The position numbers and the translations under genes are program-made. A DNA stretch of 58,789 bases from Alistipes sp. (GTDB lineage Bacteria; Bacteroidota; Bacteroidia; Bacteroidales; Rikenellaceae), in assembly GCA_017398045.1 (NCBI GenBank), contig JAFQHI010000016.1, positions 1-58,789 of the forward strand, written 5' to 3'. Of the stretch, positions 9,701-16,826 are shown piece by piece. Numbering within the stretch: position 1 is the stretch's first letter; each line of letters starts with the position of its first letter. Under the pieces are notes generated by a model. That model ran no database searches. It was not told where the DNA came from and worked only from the letters and a program-made list of their open reading frames with translations.

Positions 9701-9873
9701 TGGGTAACGGTGTCGGTTCGGAGATGTGGAACTCGCTCGGTATGTCGGTGGCTTGGGGTCTGTCGTTCTCGACCCTCATTACGCTGATTCTGATTCCGAC
9801 CCTCTATGCCGTATTCGCCTTCACGGGTGAGGAGCGCAAGGTTAAGAAGTCGTTGAAGGCTCAAAACAACTAA
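6769..9873 (+). CDS. RND efflux pump inner-membrane subunit (HAE1/AcrB-like)
   Basis: This 1034-aa protein has the length and topology of HAE1 pumps: TM1 near residues 10-30, a large periplasmic loop starting FPDIESNAMLVMTTYPGASA, TM2-6 about 330-480, a second large loop, and TM8-12 at the C-terminus. The TM4 proton-relay motif is GMVVDNAIVVLEN, with a single Asp where AcrB has two, as in many Bacteroidota relatives. It exports drugs, bile acids or lipophilic compounds with proton antiport; the substrate cannot be assigned. It lies between the adaptor gene and the 97-aa PII-like gene, 11 bp away. Confidence 0.93.
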   Translation: MNFYKTSVKNPITTIILFATIAIMGVVSFTRLGIDLFPDIESNAMLVMTTYPGASAEDIETNVTRPIENVLNGVDHLKHITSTSKENISVVALEFQYGYDIDVLVNDVRDKLDMLSTLPDGVSQPIIFKFTADMIPVLMVGVTAQESMSGLYKILDDQVATPLARVSGVGTVSIAGIPQREIQVYCDPNKLEAYGLSIEAISSAIAAANRNTPAGSFDLGSNAYSLRVDHEFEDPSEMLSLVVGYRNGAPIRLSDVATINDSVQERIQDTYNNGEKGGMIIIQKKSGANAVEIASEVKKHLASIQQNLPSDVKMFTIVDTSDNIISTVNSLRDTIITTLLLVMIVVFIFLGRWRATIIVVLTIPISLLAAVIYILATGETLNIITMSSLSIAIGMVVDNAIVVLENITTHIDRGAQPKQAAIFATKEVGISVMGGTLTTIAVFLPLTMVTGMAGILFNSMGWMVTITLTVSTIAAITFTPVLCSLMMKKSPKKAWFQGKIDAVMERFNNFYGGVLAFCVTHRKRVLLGSLILFVGVLGILGPRLKSEFFPVQDSARISAEIKLPAGTRQEITRDLALELVERIRAAYPEEVTMVNVREGQADTDNVFASLQDNGTHLISMNISLVKKTERDLTLTEIGDGVRKILGEYTQIRTFTVTEGGSAGMAGKSSVDIELYGHDFDTADALAAQIAQMFRQMEGCTEVTISRNEYTPEYHVDFDLEKLSRAGLDVTTASTYLRNRINGSVMSYYREDGDEYDIRVRYDRKFRESLEDIENITIYNTQGHGIKIRDVGTVKEASTPPDITRKDRERYITISGTVGAGYALSDLVEQTKVEMAKFPMPQGFMWQIGGTYEDQQETFGDLILLMALMVILVFVIMASQFESLTYPFVIMFSLPFAVLGVVIGLAITGTPMNIMAMLGILMLIGIVVNNGIVLVDYTILCRERGMSVVDAVVTAGRSRLRPILMTTLTTVLGMIPMAVGNGVGSEMWNSLGMSVAWGLSFSTLITLILIPTLYAVFAFTGEERKVKKSLKAQNN

Positions 9874-9884
9874 AACGAACAGCA

Positions 9885-10178
9885 ATGAAAGCAGTATTTG
9901 TAGCCTGTGACCAGGCAATGTATGATAGCGTGATGTCGCTGATGGACGAGTTGGCCATTCGCGGCTATACGGGTTGGGAAGAGCTGATTGGTCGTGGTAG
10001 CGCGACGGGTGACCCGCATCTCGGCAGCCATGCCTGGCCCGCCATGAACTCGGCCTTGGTGGCCATGATGGAGGATGAGAAGGCCTCGACCTTCCTCTCG
10101 CGTCTGCGCACCTTGGACGAGGAGAATGCAAACCAGGGCCTGCGTGCCTTCGCATGGAATGTGACGGAGGTGATGTAA
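9885..10178 (+). CDS. Small PII/CutA-like protein linked to the RND operon
   Basis: This 97-aa cytoplasmic protein begins with a strand-helix unit (MKAVFVACDQAMYDSVMSL) followed by a second strand and a GDPHLGSHAWPA loop, then MNSALVAMMED and a helix, reading like a ferredoxin-like PII or CutA fold. Small PII-like proteins of the DUF3240 type are known to accompany RND pump operons. The fold here is judged by eye only. It starts 11 bp after the pump and is the last gene before a strong terminator, so it belongs to the efflux operon and may sense a ligand or modulate the pump. Confidence 0.6.
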   Translation: MKAVFVACDQAMYDSVMSLMDELAIRGYTGWEELIGRGSATGDPHLGSHAWPAMNSALVAMMEDEKASTFLSRLRTLDEENANQGLRAFAWNVTEVM

Positions 10179-10196
10179 AAGCCTAATATATTGAAG

Positions 10197-10228
10197 AAAA
10201 ACGACGGCCTTGGGTCGTCGTTTTTTTT
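10197..10228 (+). terminator. Terminator of the first efflux operon
   Basis: AAAAACGACGgCC and GGtCGTCGTTTTT form a hairpin around TTG, followed by further T residues. It lies about 20 bp after the 97-aa gene. Confidence 0.85.
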
Positions 10229-10236
10229 ATCGGCCT

Positions 10237-10268
10237 GTTGCAGGGAATGGAAATTTATTGTATATTTG
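10237..10268 (+). promoter_or_regulatory. Promoter of the carboxypeptidase-regulatory-domain gene
   Basis: TATATTTG (10261-10268) is an exact TAnnTTTG, with GTTG about 20 bp upstream as a 3/4 -33 match. Transcription from about 10275 fits the ATG at 10311. Confidence 0.6.
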
Positions 10269-10310
10269 TTCAAAATGGGTATTGTTGCCCGATTTATCTC
10301 CTTTTATGCT

Positions 10311-11576
10311 ATGAAACGAGCCGGTCTCCTTATTGTCTGTATGTTGCTGTTGTCAGGCCCCCTCGCGATGGCGCAAACCACGATTTCGTCCGCGAGAAGG
10401 GTGGTGAGCGGTGTGGTCTATGACCGTGAAAGCAACGCCGAACTTCCTCATGTAGCGGTAGCTGTTGTGGGGACAAACATCGGTACGGTAACCAATGCCG
10501 ATGGTGAATTTACGCTTAAACTCTCCGACGAAGAGCTGACCCACGGGTTGAAATTCTCTTGTGTCGGCTACACCAATGTGCAATTCTCGTCTGAAGCCAT
10601 TGCCGCCTATCAGCACCGCCTGAAGGTGCAGATGGCTCCCCGCTCGCTGATGATGGGCGAGGTGACCATATATGGTGGTACTCCGCGCGAATTGGTGATG
10701 CAGGCCATCGAGAAGATTCCCGAAAATTACAGCGATATTGAAAACCTCTACACGACCTTCTATCGTGAGACGGTGCAGAAACGTCGCCAGCATATTGCCG
10801 TCTCGGAGGCGGTGATGGACCTCTACAAGTCGCCCTACACCACGCGCTCGATTGCCCGTGACAAGGTGCGCCTTCGCAAGGGACGTCGATTGATTAACCA
10901 CCAGGTGAGCGATACGCTGGCCGTGAAGATTGTTGGCGGACCGTCGTTGGCTTTGGCACTGGATGTGGTGAAAAACGACGAGGAGTTGCTCTCCTACGAT
11001 GAGATGGAGCATTACGACTTTACGATGGAGGCTCCCGTGATGCTTGACAATCGGATGCAGCACGTGATTCGTGTTACACCGCGCGTACAACTCAACTACG
11101 CCCTTTTTCATGGCCTGATTCATATCGACCAGGAGCGCGGCTCCTTCTCGCGCGTGGAGCTGGAGCTTGATATGTCGAATCCGGCAGCCGCGTCGGCACT
11201 GCTCCTGCATCGCAAACCTGCCGGCCTGCGTTTTAAGCCGCAAGGGGTCTCGTTCCTTATCGGCTACCGTCAGCAGGGCGAGAAGAGCTATTTGAACTAT
11301 GTGCGCAGTGAATTTCGCTTCAAATGCGATTGGCGTCGTCGCCTCTTCTCCTCGACCTATACGGCTCTTTCGGAGATGGTGATGGTGGATAGAGAGGAGA
11401 ACCCCGAGATTATCCGCAACCGCGAGCGATTCCGTTCGGACCAGATTTTCTACGACGAGGTGGATGCCTATGCCGACCCCGATTATTGGCAGGATTACAA
11501 TATTTTGGAGCCTACCGAATCGCTCGAAAATGCCGTTGACCGCCTGCGAAAGCGCAACGCGCGAGCGCGGGAATAA
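10311..11576 (+). CDS. Secreted protein with N-terminal carboxypeptidase-regulatory-like domain
   Basis: This 421-aa protein has a signal peptide (MKRAGLLIVCMLLLSGPLAMAQ) and a CarboxypepD_reg-like beta-sandwich (about 28-105: VVSGVVYDRESNAELPHVAV, GTVTNADGEFTLKL, LKFSCVGYTNVQF). The rest (about 110-421) opens VMQAIEKIPENYSDIENLYTTFYRE, a pattern seen in many Bacteroidota secreted or outer-membrane-associated proteins of unknown role. No TonB-dependent barrel follows. The promoter and signal peptide support the ATG at 10311 over upstream in-frame ATGs that overlap the previous terminator. It is monocistronic, ending at a bidirectional terminator. Confidence 0.8.
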   Translation: MKRAGLLIVCMLLLSGPLAMAQTTISSARRVVSGVVYDRESNAELPHVAVAVVGTNIGTVTNADGEFTLKLSDEELTHGLKFSCVGYTNVQFSSEAIAAYQHRLKVQMAPRSLMMGEVTIYGGTPRELVMQAIEKIPENYSDIENLYTTFYRETVQKRRQHIAVSEAVMDLYKSPYTTRSIARDKVRLRKGRRLINHQVSDTLAVKIVGGPSLALALDVVKNDEELLSYDEMEHYDFTMEAPVMLDNRMQHVIRVTPRVQLNYALFHGLIHIDQERGSFSRVELELDMSNPAAASALLLHRKPAGLRFKPQGVSFLIGYRQQGEKSYLNYVRSEFRFKCDWRRRLFSSTYTALSEMVMVDREENPEIIRNRERFRSDQIFYDEVDAYADPDYWQDYNILEPTESLENAVDRLRKRNARARE

Positions 11577-11604
11577 TAAGGCTGTAGCGTGATGTGAAAA
11601 TGGA

Positions 11605-11632
11605 GCGACCATCTCCCGAAAGAGATGGTCGC
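11605..11632. terminator. Bidirectional terminator between convergent genes
   Basis: A perfect 11-bp stem GCGACCATCTC / GAGATGGTCGC with a CCGAAA loop. It lies between the plus-strand secreted protein and the minus-strand Na/Pi cotransporter. The T-runs are short, so efficiency is uncertain. Confidence 0.75.
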
Positions 11633-11669
11633 TTGCTTACATAAAAAGAATTGGATTGGTGGAGTGATG

Positions 11670-13382
11670 TTACTCTCTTGCCTCGGAGATGTTAATCATG
11701 AAGTCGCCCATGCGCTCAAACTCCGAGATGATGTCGAGGTAGTAAACCGAACTCTGGTAGCTCGATTCGTTCTGCTCGATGCGCATAATCTCCTCCTCGC
11801 GCAGCGTGTTGCGCATCTCGTTGATTTCAACCTCGCACTGGATGGCGCGACGCAGGTCGGCCTCCGTGAAGTGCTTGGTCGAGAGGTTCTCAATCATCAC
11901 CTCGTAGGCGTGGTCAATCAGGGCAATCATCGCGTCAATCTTCTCCACGTTCTTGTCCGTGAATCGCTTGCCGTGTACGTTGCGACGCGAGAGGATTCGG
12001 CTGATGGCCTCACCCGAGTCGCCTAACGACTCCAGCTCGTTGATGATTTTATACATACGCTTCGTATCTTCGCGCGTCTCCTCGCTCAACTCCTCCTGCG
12101 GCAGGGCATTGAGGAAGGTGCCAATCTCGTACTCGATGCGGTCGGCAATCTCCTCATACTTCACAAGCTTTTTACGGAAGAACTCGAACTCCTCGTCCGT
12201 CGTGGCGTGTACGGCATCACGGATGTAACCCAAGCCGTTGCGCGAGATTTGGGCGAAGTGGATAATCTCCTGCATGGCCTGACCCAGCGACAGCTCGGCC
12301 GTACCGATGTGACCGGCATTGATGTACTTGAGCTTGAACTTCTCCTCCTTCTCTTCGGGCTTCGATTTGATGATGCTCGAAACGGTCTTTACGATGAAGG
12401 GGGTGAACCAAATCAGGAGGCAGGTGTTGAAGGTGTTAAAGAGGGTGTGGAGCATCGAAACGCCATAGAGGGCGGCCGTCGATTCCGTTGAACCGCTCTC
12501 GATACCTGCCGAATAGACGATATCCAGCGGATTGGGGTAGCCCATCCAGGTGATGATTTTGCCAATCAGCATCAGGAAGGGGGTGAAGAGAACCAACGCC
12601 CAAATGACACCGAATACATTAAATATGGTATGCGCCAAGGCGGCACGACGAGCATTGGTGCTACCGACCGAGGCGGCAATGTTGGCCGTGATGGTCGTAC
12701 CGATATTCTCACCCAACACCATGGCGGCCGCAGCCGTGAAGGGAATCCATCCCATGCTGAGCATGATGAGCGTCAGGGCCATCGTGGCCGAGGAGGATTG
12801 CAGGATGAGGGTCATTATCGTACCGATAAGGAGGAAAATCAGCACCGAACCAAAGCCGTAGTCGGTCCACTGGGTGATGAATTGCAGCACCTCGGGCGTC
12901 TCACGCAGGTCGGGGACCGAGTTCTTCATCAGCGAAAGACCGAGGAACAGGAGCGAGAAACCGATGATGAACTCGCTGATGTTGCGGTATTTCTCCTTTT
13001 TGGCCATGCTCATCACGAAACCTACGGCCATCAAAGGCACCGCCAAAATCGAGATGTCGGCCTTGAAACCGAGTACCGAGATAATCCAGGCGGTCACCGT
13101 TGTACCGATGTTGGCACCCATGATGACACCCACAGCCTGCATCAGCGTGAGCAGACCGGCATTTACAAAACCGACCACCATCACGGTCGTAGCACTCGAC
13201 GACTGGATGACGGTCGTAATACCAAGACCGGTCAATACACCCTTCAGCGGATTTGATGTCATTGCGGAGAGCAGGTTGCGCAGTCTGTTACCGGCTGCCT
13301 TCTGCAAACCACCGCTCATGAGGTTCATTCCATAGAGGAACATTCCCAGAGCTCCCAATAGCGTAAACACTTGTAATAACAT
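11670..13382 (-). CDS. Na+/phosphate cotransporter family protein with PhoU-like C-terminus
   Basis: This 570-aa protein has two copies of the Na/Pi-cotransporter repeat with their QSSSAT motifs (TTVIQSSSATTVMVVGFV near residue 60 and LILQSSSATMALTLIML near 200). About eight to ten membrane spans cover residues 1-330. A soluble tail (about 350-560) has helices like PhoU, for example VKYEEIADRIEYEIGTFL. The family (NptA/YjbB) moves inorganic phosphate with sodium; the PhoU-like tail probably regulates it. It stands alone between a terminator and mntP. A -7 element CAAAGTA-type (see 13443) precedes it. Confidence 0.9.
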   Translation of the reverse strand: MLLQVFTLLGALGMFLYGMNLMSGGLQKAAGNRLRNLLSAMTSNPLKGVLTGLGITTVIQSSSATTVMVVGFVNAGLLTLMQAVGVIMGANIGTTVTAWIISVLGFKADISILAVPLMAVGFVMSMAKKEKYRNISEFIIGFSLLFLGLSLMKNSVPDLRETPEVLQFITQWTDYGFGSVLIFLLIGTIMTLILQSSSATMALTLIMLSMGWIPFTAAAAMVLGENIGTTITANIAASVGSTNARRAALAHTIFNVFGVIWALVLFTPFLMLIGKIITWMGYPNPLDIVYSAGIESGSTESTAALYGVSMLHTLFNTFNTCLLIWFTPFIVKTVSSIIKSKPEEKEEKFKLKYINAGHIGTAELSLGQAMQEIIHFAQISRNGLGYIRDAVHATTDEEFEFFRKKLVKYEEIADRIEYEIGTFLNALPQEELSEETREDTKRMYKIINELESLGDSGEAISRILSRRNVHGKRFTDKNVEKIDAMIALIDHAYEVMIENLSTKHFTEADLRRAIQCEVEINEMRNTLREEEIMRIEQNESSYQSSVYYLDIISEFERMGDFMINISEARE

Positions 13383-13442
13383 ATTGTTTTGAATTGAGTT
13401 AGATTCCGCTTATCTTACTGCTAAAAAACTTGAATTCGCTTG

Positions 13443-13474
13443 CAAATGTAATGCTGTGAAGCAATTTGGTCAAT
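13443..13474 (-). promoter_or_regulatory. Promoter of the Na/Pi cotransporter gene
   Basis: On the minus strand TACATTTG (13450-13443) matches TAnnTTTG, with ATTG (13474-13471) 20 bp upstream as a 3/4 -33. The predicted start is near 13436, leaving a leader of about 54 nt. Confidence 0.55.
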
Positions 13475-13540
13475 AGATTGAAATAATCGTAACTTTTATT
13501 TAACGATTCGCTAACCATTTCTTAACATCGGAGTCGTCGG

Positions 13541-14101
13541 CTACCCGAGGGTGTGTTGAAGCAGAATCTTGGTACCGATAAACAGCAGTATCAGACCGCC
13601 CACCAGCTCTGCTTTTGCCTTGTAACGCGCCCCCACGTGAAAGCCGAGTCGGATGCCGACCATCGATAGGAGGGCAGTCGTAAGGCCGATGATGAGTGCC
13701 GAGGAGTATAACTCGACCTGAAGAAAGGCAAACGAGATACCGACGGCCAATGCATCAATCGAGGTAGCTACGGATAGCAGAAACATGGTGCGAGGGGCAA
13801 AATCGTTGTTGGCTGCCTCCTCCTCATCGTCGGAGCAGGCCTCCCGAATCATATTGGCACCGATGCACCCCAAGAGCAGAAAGGCTACCCAATGGTCGAA
13901 GGCCTCCATGACGCTCGAAAAACGGGCCGCCAGCAGGTAGCCGATGATGGGCATCAGCGCCTGAAACGTGCCGAACCACAAGCCGACTGCGAGCGTGTGG
14001 CGTGGCTGTAGGCGACGTACCGAAAGCCCTTTGCCAATCGAGACGGCAAAGGCATCCATCGAAAGTCCGATGGCGATGAGCAGCAGTTCGGCGTAGTTCA
14101 T
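13541..14101 (-). CDS. mntP: Putative manganese efflux pump MntP
   Basis: This 186-aa protein of six membrane helices shows the internal duplication of MntP (DUF204): the first half has IGLSMDAFAVSIGKGL, the second SVATSIDALAVGISFAF. The paired Asp residues in these motifs are essential for Mn2+ export in the E. coli protein. It sits in the inner membrane and lowers cytoplasmic manganese. A -7 element (TATCTTTG, 14113-14106) lies so close to the ATG that the mRNA may be leaderless. No yybP-ykoY riboswitch fits in the 97 bp to the divergent gene. Confidence 0.9.
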   Translation of the reverse strand: MNYAELLLIAIGLSMDAFAVSIGKGLSVRRLQPRHTLAVGLWFGTFQALMPIIGYLLAARFSSVMEAFDHWVAFLLLGCIGANMIREACSDDEEEAANNDFAPRTMFLLSVATSIDALAVGISFAFLQVELYSSALIIGLTTALLSMVGIRLGFHVGARYKAKAELVGGLILLFIGTKILLQHTLG

Positions 14102-14105
14102 AAGA

Positions 14106-14113
14106 CAAAGATA
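14106..14113 (-). promoter_or_regulatory. -7 element immediately upstream of mntP
   Basis: TATCTTTG on the minus strand, ending 4 bp before the mntP ATG. If used, transcription begins at about the A of the start codon. Confidence 0.45.
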
Positions 14114-14198
14114 ATCTTTTTCGGCCGATTTTTACAGCGCACGGCGTGTAGAGATTGAAAAAAATGCTATTTTTACACCCTATAATAATAGTAGTGCG

Positions 14199-14666
14199 AT
14201 GGCTGAAACATTGAAAATTGCCGAGGGTGGCAAGGCGGAGCGGTATGCACTGCTCTATGAGCAGGCTGTAAGTCTGCTTCGGGGTGAAGCGGATGAGGTG
14301 GCACGGATGGCCAACTTGGCCGCCATGATACACTTTACGTTCGGTTTTTTCTGGACGGGATTCTACCGCGTAGAGGGCGAAGAGTTGGTTCTTGGGCCGT
14401 TTCAAGGCCCCTTGGCCTGTATGCGGATTCGCTACGGGCGGGGTGTTTGCGGCTCGGCATGGAAAGAGGCGAAAACCCTTGTGGTGAAGGATGTCGAGCA
14501 GTTTCCGGGTCACATCGCTTGCAGCTCGCTCTCGCGAAGCGAGATAGTTGTTCCGTGGTGGCGCGAGGGTAAAATTAGGGGTGTGCTGGATATCGACAGC
14601 GAGAGTCTTGCCACCTTTGATGAGGTGGATGCCGAATGGCTGGAGCGAATAGTTGCAATATTATAA
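14199..14666 (+). CDS. msrC: Free methionine-(R)-sulfoxide reductase (GAF domain)
   Basis: This 155-aa protein is a single GAF domain with the three conserved cysteines of fRMsr: C74 (PLACMRI), C84 (GRGVCGSAW) and C108 (GHIACSS). The family motifs FWTGFY and VPWWREGKIRGVLDIDSE are also present. The enzyme reduces free L-methionine-R-sulfoxide in the cytoplasm using thioredoxin and so repairs oxidised methionine. It is divergent from mntP and ends at a strong bidirectional terminator. Length is normal for the family. Confidence 0.88.
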   Translation: MAETLKIAEGGKAERYALLYEQAVSLLRGEADEVARMANLAAMIHFTFGFFWTGFYRVEGEELVLGPFQGPLACMRIRYGRGVCGSAWKEAKTLVVKDVEQFPGHIACSSLSRSEIVVPWWREGKIRGVLDIDSESLATFDEVDAEWLERIVAIL

Positions 14667-14667
14667 G

Positions 14668-14700
14668 AAAGAACGAGATACGGTCGGTATCTCGTTCTTT
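14668..14700. terminator. Bidirectional terminator between msrC and the hydroxyacid dehydrogenase
   Basis: A perfect 14-bp stem AAAGAACGAGATAC / GTATCTCGTTCTTT with a 5-nt loop and A/T flanks on both sides. It serves the two convergent genes. Confidence 0.9.
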
Positions 14701-14702
14701 GC

Positions 14703-15629
14703 TTAAAGCAGTTCTTCGATGTTTTTGGCGATTCCTGCCACCAACCTGGCTCGTGCTTCGGCCGATGCCCAGGCGGTGTGGGGCGTAAGCGACAATCGCT
14801 CCGGCTCGTTGATGGAGAGCAGGGGTGAGTCGGCCGGTAGCGGCTCCTGTGCATAGACATCCAATCCCGCTCCGGCAATCCACCCTTCGTTGAGAGCCTC
14901 GGCCAAAGCCTTCTCGCAGATGATACCGCCACGTCCCGCATTGAGCAGGATGGTGTGGTACTGCATACGACGCAGCTCCTCCTCGCTGATGAGGTTGCGC
15001 GTGCGCTCGTTGAGCGGGGCGTGTATCGAAATCACGTCCGAGGTGGTGAGCAGTTCGTCGAGCGATACGGCACGAAAATAGTCATCGTGTGCCTTGCCCG
15101 AGGTGGCGTAATAGACCACCTCCATGCCGAAGGCCTCGGCAACGGTGGCCACGCGACGGCCGATTGCGCCCAATCCGATGATGCCCATGCGTTTGCCGTA
15201 TAACTCGCGGAACGAACGTCCCATATCGGTGAAAAGACCGCTTTGGCTATATGCGCCCGATTTGACCCGTTGGTCGAAATAGGGGAGTTTGGCCGTAAGA
15301 TTCAATAGGTGGGCAAAGGTGCTTTGTACGACGCTCTCGGTCGAGTAGCCGGCTACGTTGCGTACCGGAATCCCTCGCTCCTCGGCCGCCTGCAAATCGA
15401 CATTGTTCATCCCCGTGGCGGCGATGCAAATCATCTTCAGGGCGGGTGCCGCCTCCATCTCGGGGCGGTCGATGCGCACCTTGTTGGTGATGATGACCTC
15501 GGCATCGGCAATGCGTGCGATGCACTCCTGTGGTGAGGTGCGGTCGTAGCAGGTCAATTCGCCCAATTGCTCGATGGCCTTTAGCGAGGCGTCACCGAGC
15601 GAGGCGCGGTCTAAAAATACGATTTTCAT
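14703..15629 (-). CDS. NAD-dependent D-2-hydroxyacid dehydrogenase
   Basis: This 308-aa protein has the two-domain layout of the family. The NAD-binding motif GLGAIG is at 152-157 after the helix pair, and the catalytic triad residues are visible: R233 in NAGRGG, E262 in DVYAQEP and H284 in LTPHTAW. It reversibly converts a 2-keto acid and a D-2-hydroxy acid; hydroxypyruvate/glycerate and phenylpyruvate enzymes look alike, so the substrate is unresolved. Its ATG overlaps the TGA of the AraC regulator by 4 bp (ATGA), so it is translationally coupled to that gene. It could process a by-product of sugar catabolism, such as a lactate-type acid; this is inference. Confidence 0.85.
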   Translation of the reverse strand: MKIVFLDRASLGDASLKAIEQLGELTCYDRTSPQECIARIADAEVIITNKVRIDRPEMEAAPALKMICIAATGMNNVDLQAAEERGIPVRNVAGYSTESVVQSTFAHLLNLTAKLPYFDQRVKSGAYSQSGLFTDMGRSFRELYGKRMGIIGLGAIGRRVATVAEAFGMEVVYYATSGKAHDDYFRAVSLDELLTTSDVISIHAPLNERTRNLISEEELRRMQYHTILLNAGRGGIICEKALAEALNEGWIAGAGLDVYAQEPLPADSPLLSINEPERLSLTPHTAWASAEARARLVAGIAKNIEELL

Positions 15630-16552
15630 TGTGCGGGCTTTTGTTGCGGCTCCTCCGTGCGGCTCGTCTTGTGCAGAATACCGTGCTGGGCGCGGAATTC
15701 GGAGGCGGTGATGTTCATGTGCTGCTTGAAGAAACAGCAGAAACGGCTTACCGACTCGAAGCCCGTCTCGTAGGCAATCTCCGAAATGTTCTTGGTCGAG
15801 GTGGTCAACAACTCTTTCGCCAAGTTGAGTTTCAGCTGCTGCTGATAGCTCGACATCGAAACACCCGTGATGCTCTTAAAGAGCGAGCGCAGGAGCGAGT
15901 AGCTCATGCTGAGTCGGTCGGCAATATCGGCCGGCGAGAGGTGGGTCGAGATATGCTCGCGCAGGAGCATCTGCGCCTGGTTGATTTTGTCGGTGTTCTT
16001 GTTGCCGCGGTTTGTGAAGTTGATATGCTCGTAATAGACGCGGCCCAGGAGGTGCGAAATAATACCGGCGATGACCTGTTGCGCACCGCGGATGCTGCTC
16101 TCCGAGTAACCGATTACCTTGTTGTAGAGCGTAACGATGGATTCGCGGACGCCCACCTTTAAGAGCGGTTCGCGCTTCGAGAAGTAGTTTTGCAGAATTG
16201 TATCGGCCTGCATACCGCGGAAACCAATCCACATCTCGCGCCAGCCCGTCTCGGGGTTGGGGTAGTAGAGGTGACGCTCTCCGGGGAAGAGCAGGATGAT
16301 GGTGCCGGCCTCGACTGGACGCAAATCGCACGAATCGGATTGAAAAAAACCTTCGCCTTCGGTGATGTAGATGAGCTGGTATTCGTCGAGCGTGCGTCCC
16401 TGCTGGGTGAAATTATAATCGCTCGGGTGAGCCGATACGGGATATTGTTCGTGCGGCTTCACGTTCTGGTAGCCGACCGTCGTGCAAATCAATCCCCATT
16501 TCTCGTCCTGTGCGTTCGATGAAAGGTATTTCAGTAAATCGTTTTTGTGCAT
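15626..16552 (-). CDS. AraC-family regulator, probable L-rhamnose activator
   Basis: This 308-aa regulator has an N-terminal cupin-like sugar-sensing half (about 30-160, with HPSDYNFTQQGRTLDEYQL and GTIILLFPGERHLYYP) and a C-terminal double helix-turn-helix (about 205-300: SPADIADRLSMSYSLLRSLF and ISEIAYETGFESVSRFCCFF). It is divergent from the rhamnose operon, the arrangement of RhaR in Bacteroides thetaiotaomicron, where it activates rhaKIPAO. By position it should bind rhamnose and activate the operon at 16827. The downstream hydroxyacid dehydrogenase overlaps its stop by 4 bp. Confidence 0.85.
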   Translation of the reverse strand: MHKNDLLKYLSSNAQDEKWGLICTTVGYQNVKPHEQYPVSAHPSDYNFTQQGRTLDEYQLIYITEGEGFFQSDSCDLRPVEAGTIILLFPGERHLYYPNPETGWREMWIGFRGMQADTILQNYFSKREPLLKVGVRESIVTLYNKVIGYSESSIRGAQQVIAGIISHLLGRVYYEHINFTNRGNKNTDKINQAQMLLREHISTHLSPADIADRLSMSYSLLRSLFKSITGVSMSSYQQQLKLNLAKELLTTSTKNISEIAYETGFESVSRFCCFFKQHMNITASEFRAQHGILHKTSRTEEPQQKPAQ

Positions 16553-16580
16553 TTGTGTGAAGTTTTAAGATTCGAAATCC

Positions 16581-16612
16581 TTTGGCAAAATTAGTAATAA
16601 TTTCTATATTTG
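16581..16612 (+). promoter_or_regulatory. Divergent promoters between the AraC gene and the rhamnose operon
   Basis: On the plus strand TTTG (16581-16584), 20 bp, TATATTTG (16605-16612) matches the consensus and points to the rhamnose operon. On the minus strand TAATTTTG (16593-16586) is the -7 of the AraC gene. The two overlap, so polymerases may exclude each other. Confidence 0.6.
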
Positions 16613-16648
16613 CCATGTGGTTTTTAGGCTTTTGACGCCCCGATTTGG

Positions 16649-16751
16649 TCGTTTCACCCCCTGAAAAGGGGTTGAATATCCTCAAATGGCAGGATTTATA
16701 ATTGTTTTGTCAAAAATATAAAACGTAATATTTATATAATTGCTAAATTTG
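16649..16751 (+). promoter_or_regulatory. Rhamnose-operon control region with second promoter-like element
   Basis: A hairpin TTCA-CCCC / GGGG-TTGAA (about 16653-16675) is followed by an AT-rich stretch with GTTTTGTCAAAAATATAAAA and the -7 element TAAATTTG (16744-16751). No TTTG lies 19-21 bp upstream of that -7, which fits a promoter that needs an activator. The AT-rich stretch is the natural place for AraC-type operator half-sites. The exact operator is not resolved. Confidence 0.4.
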
Positions 16752-16826
16752 TTTAACCTATGCGGATAGGTCATTTCCTCTTCGCGTGCGCTTAACTAAA
16801 ACTATCTATTCAGAACCTAATTCTAT

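Noticed and set aside
7675-10155. 826-aa open frame on the minus strand under the first RND pump
   Set aside because: It lies wholly antisense to a well-conserved pump and is rich in His, Arg and Gln with no fold or motif, the usual shadow of biased codon use.
14102-14198. yybP-ykoY (Mn2+) riboswitch ahead of mntP
   Set aside because: Only 97 bp separate the divergent genes, the promoter sits at the start codon, and no riboswitch core is visible.
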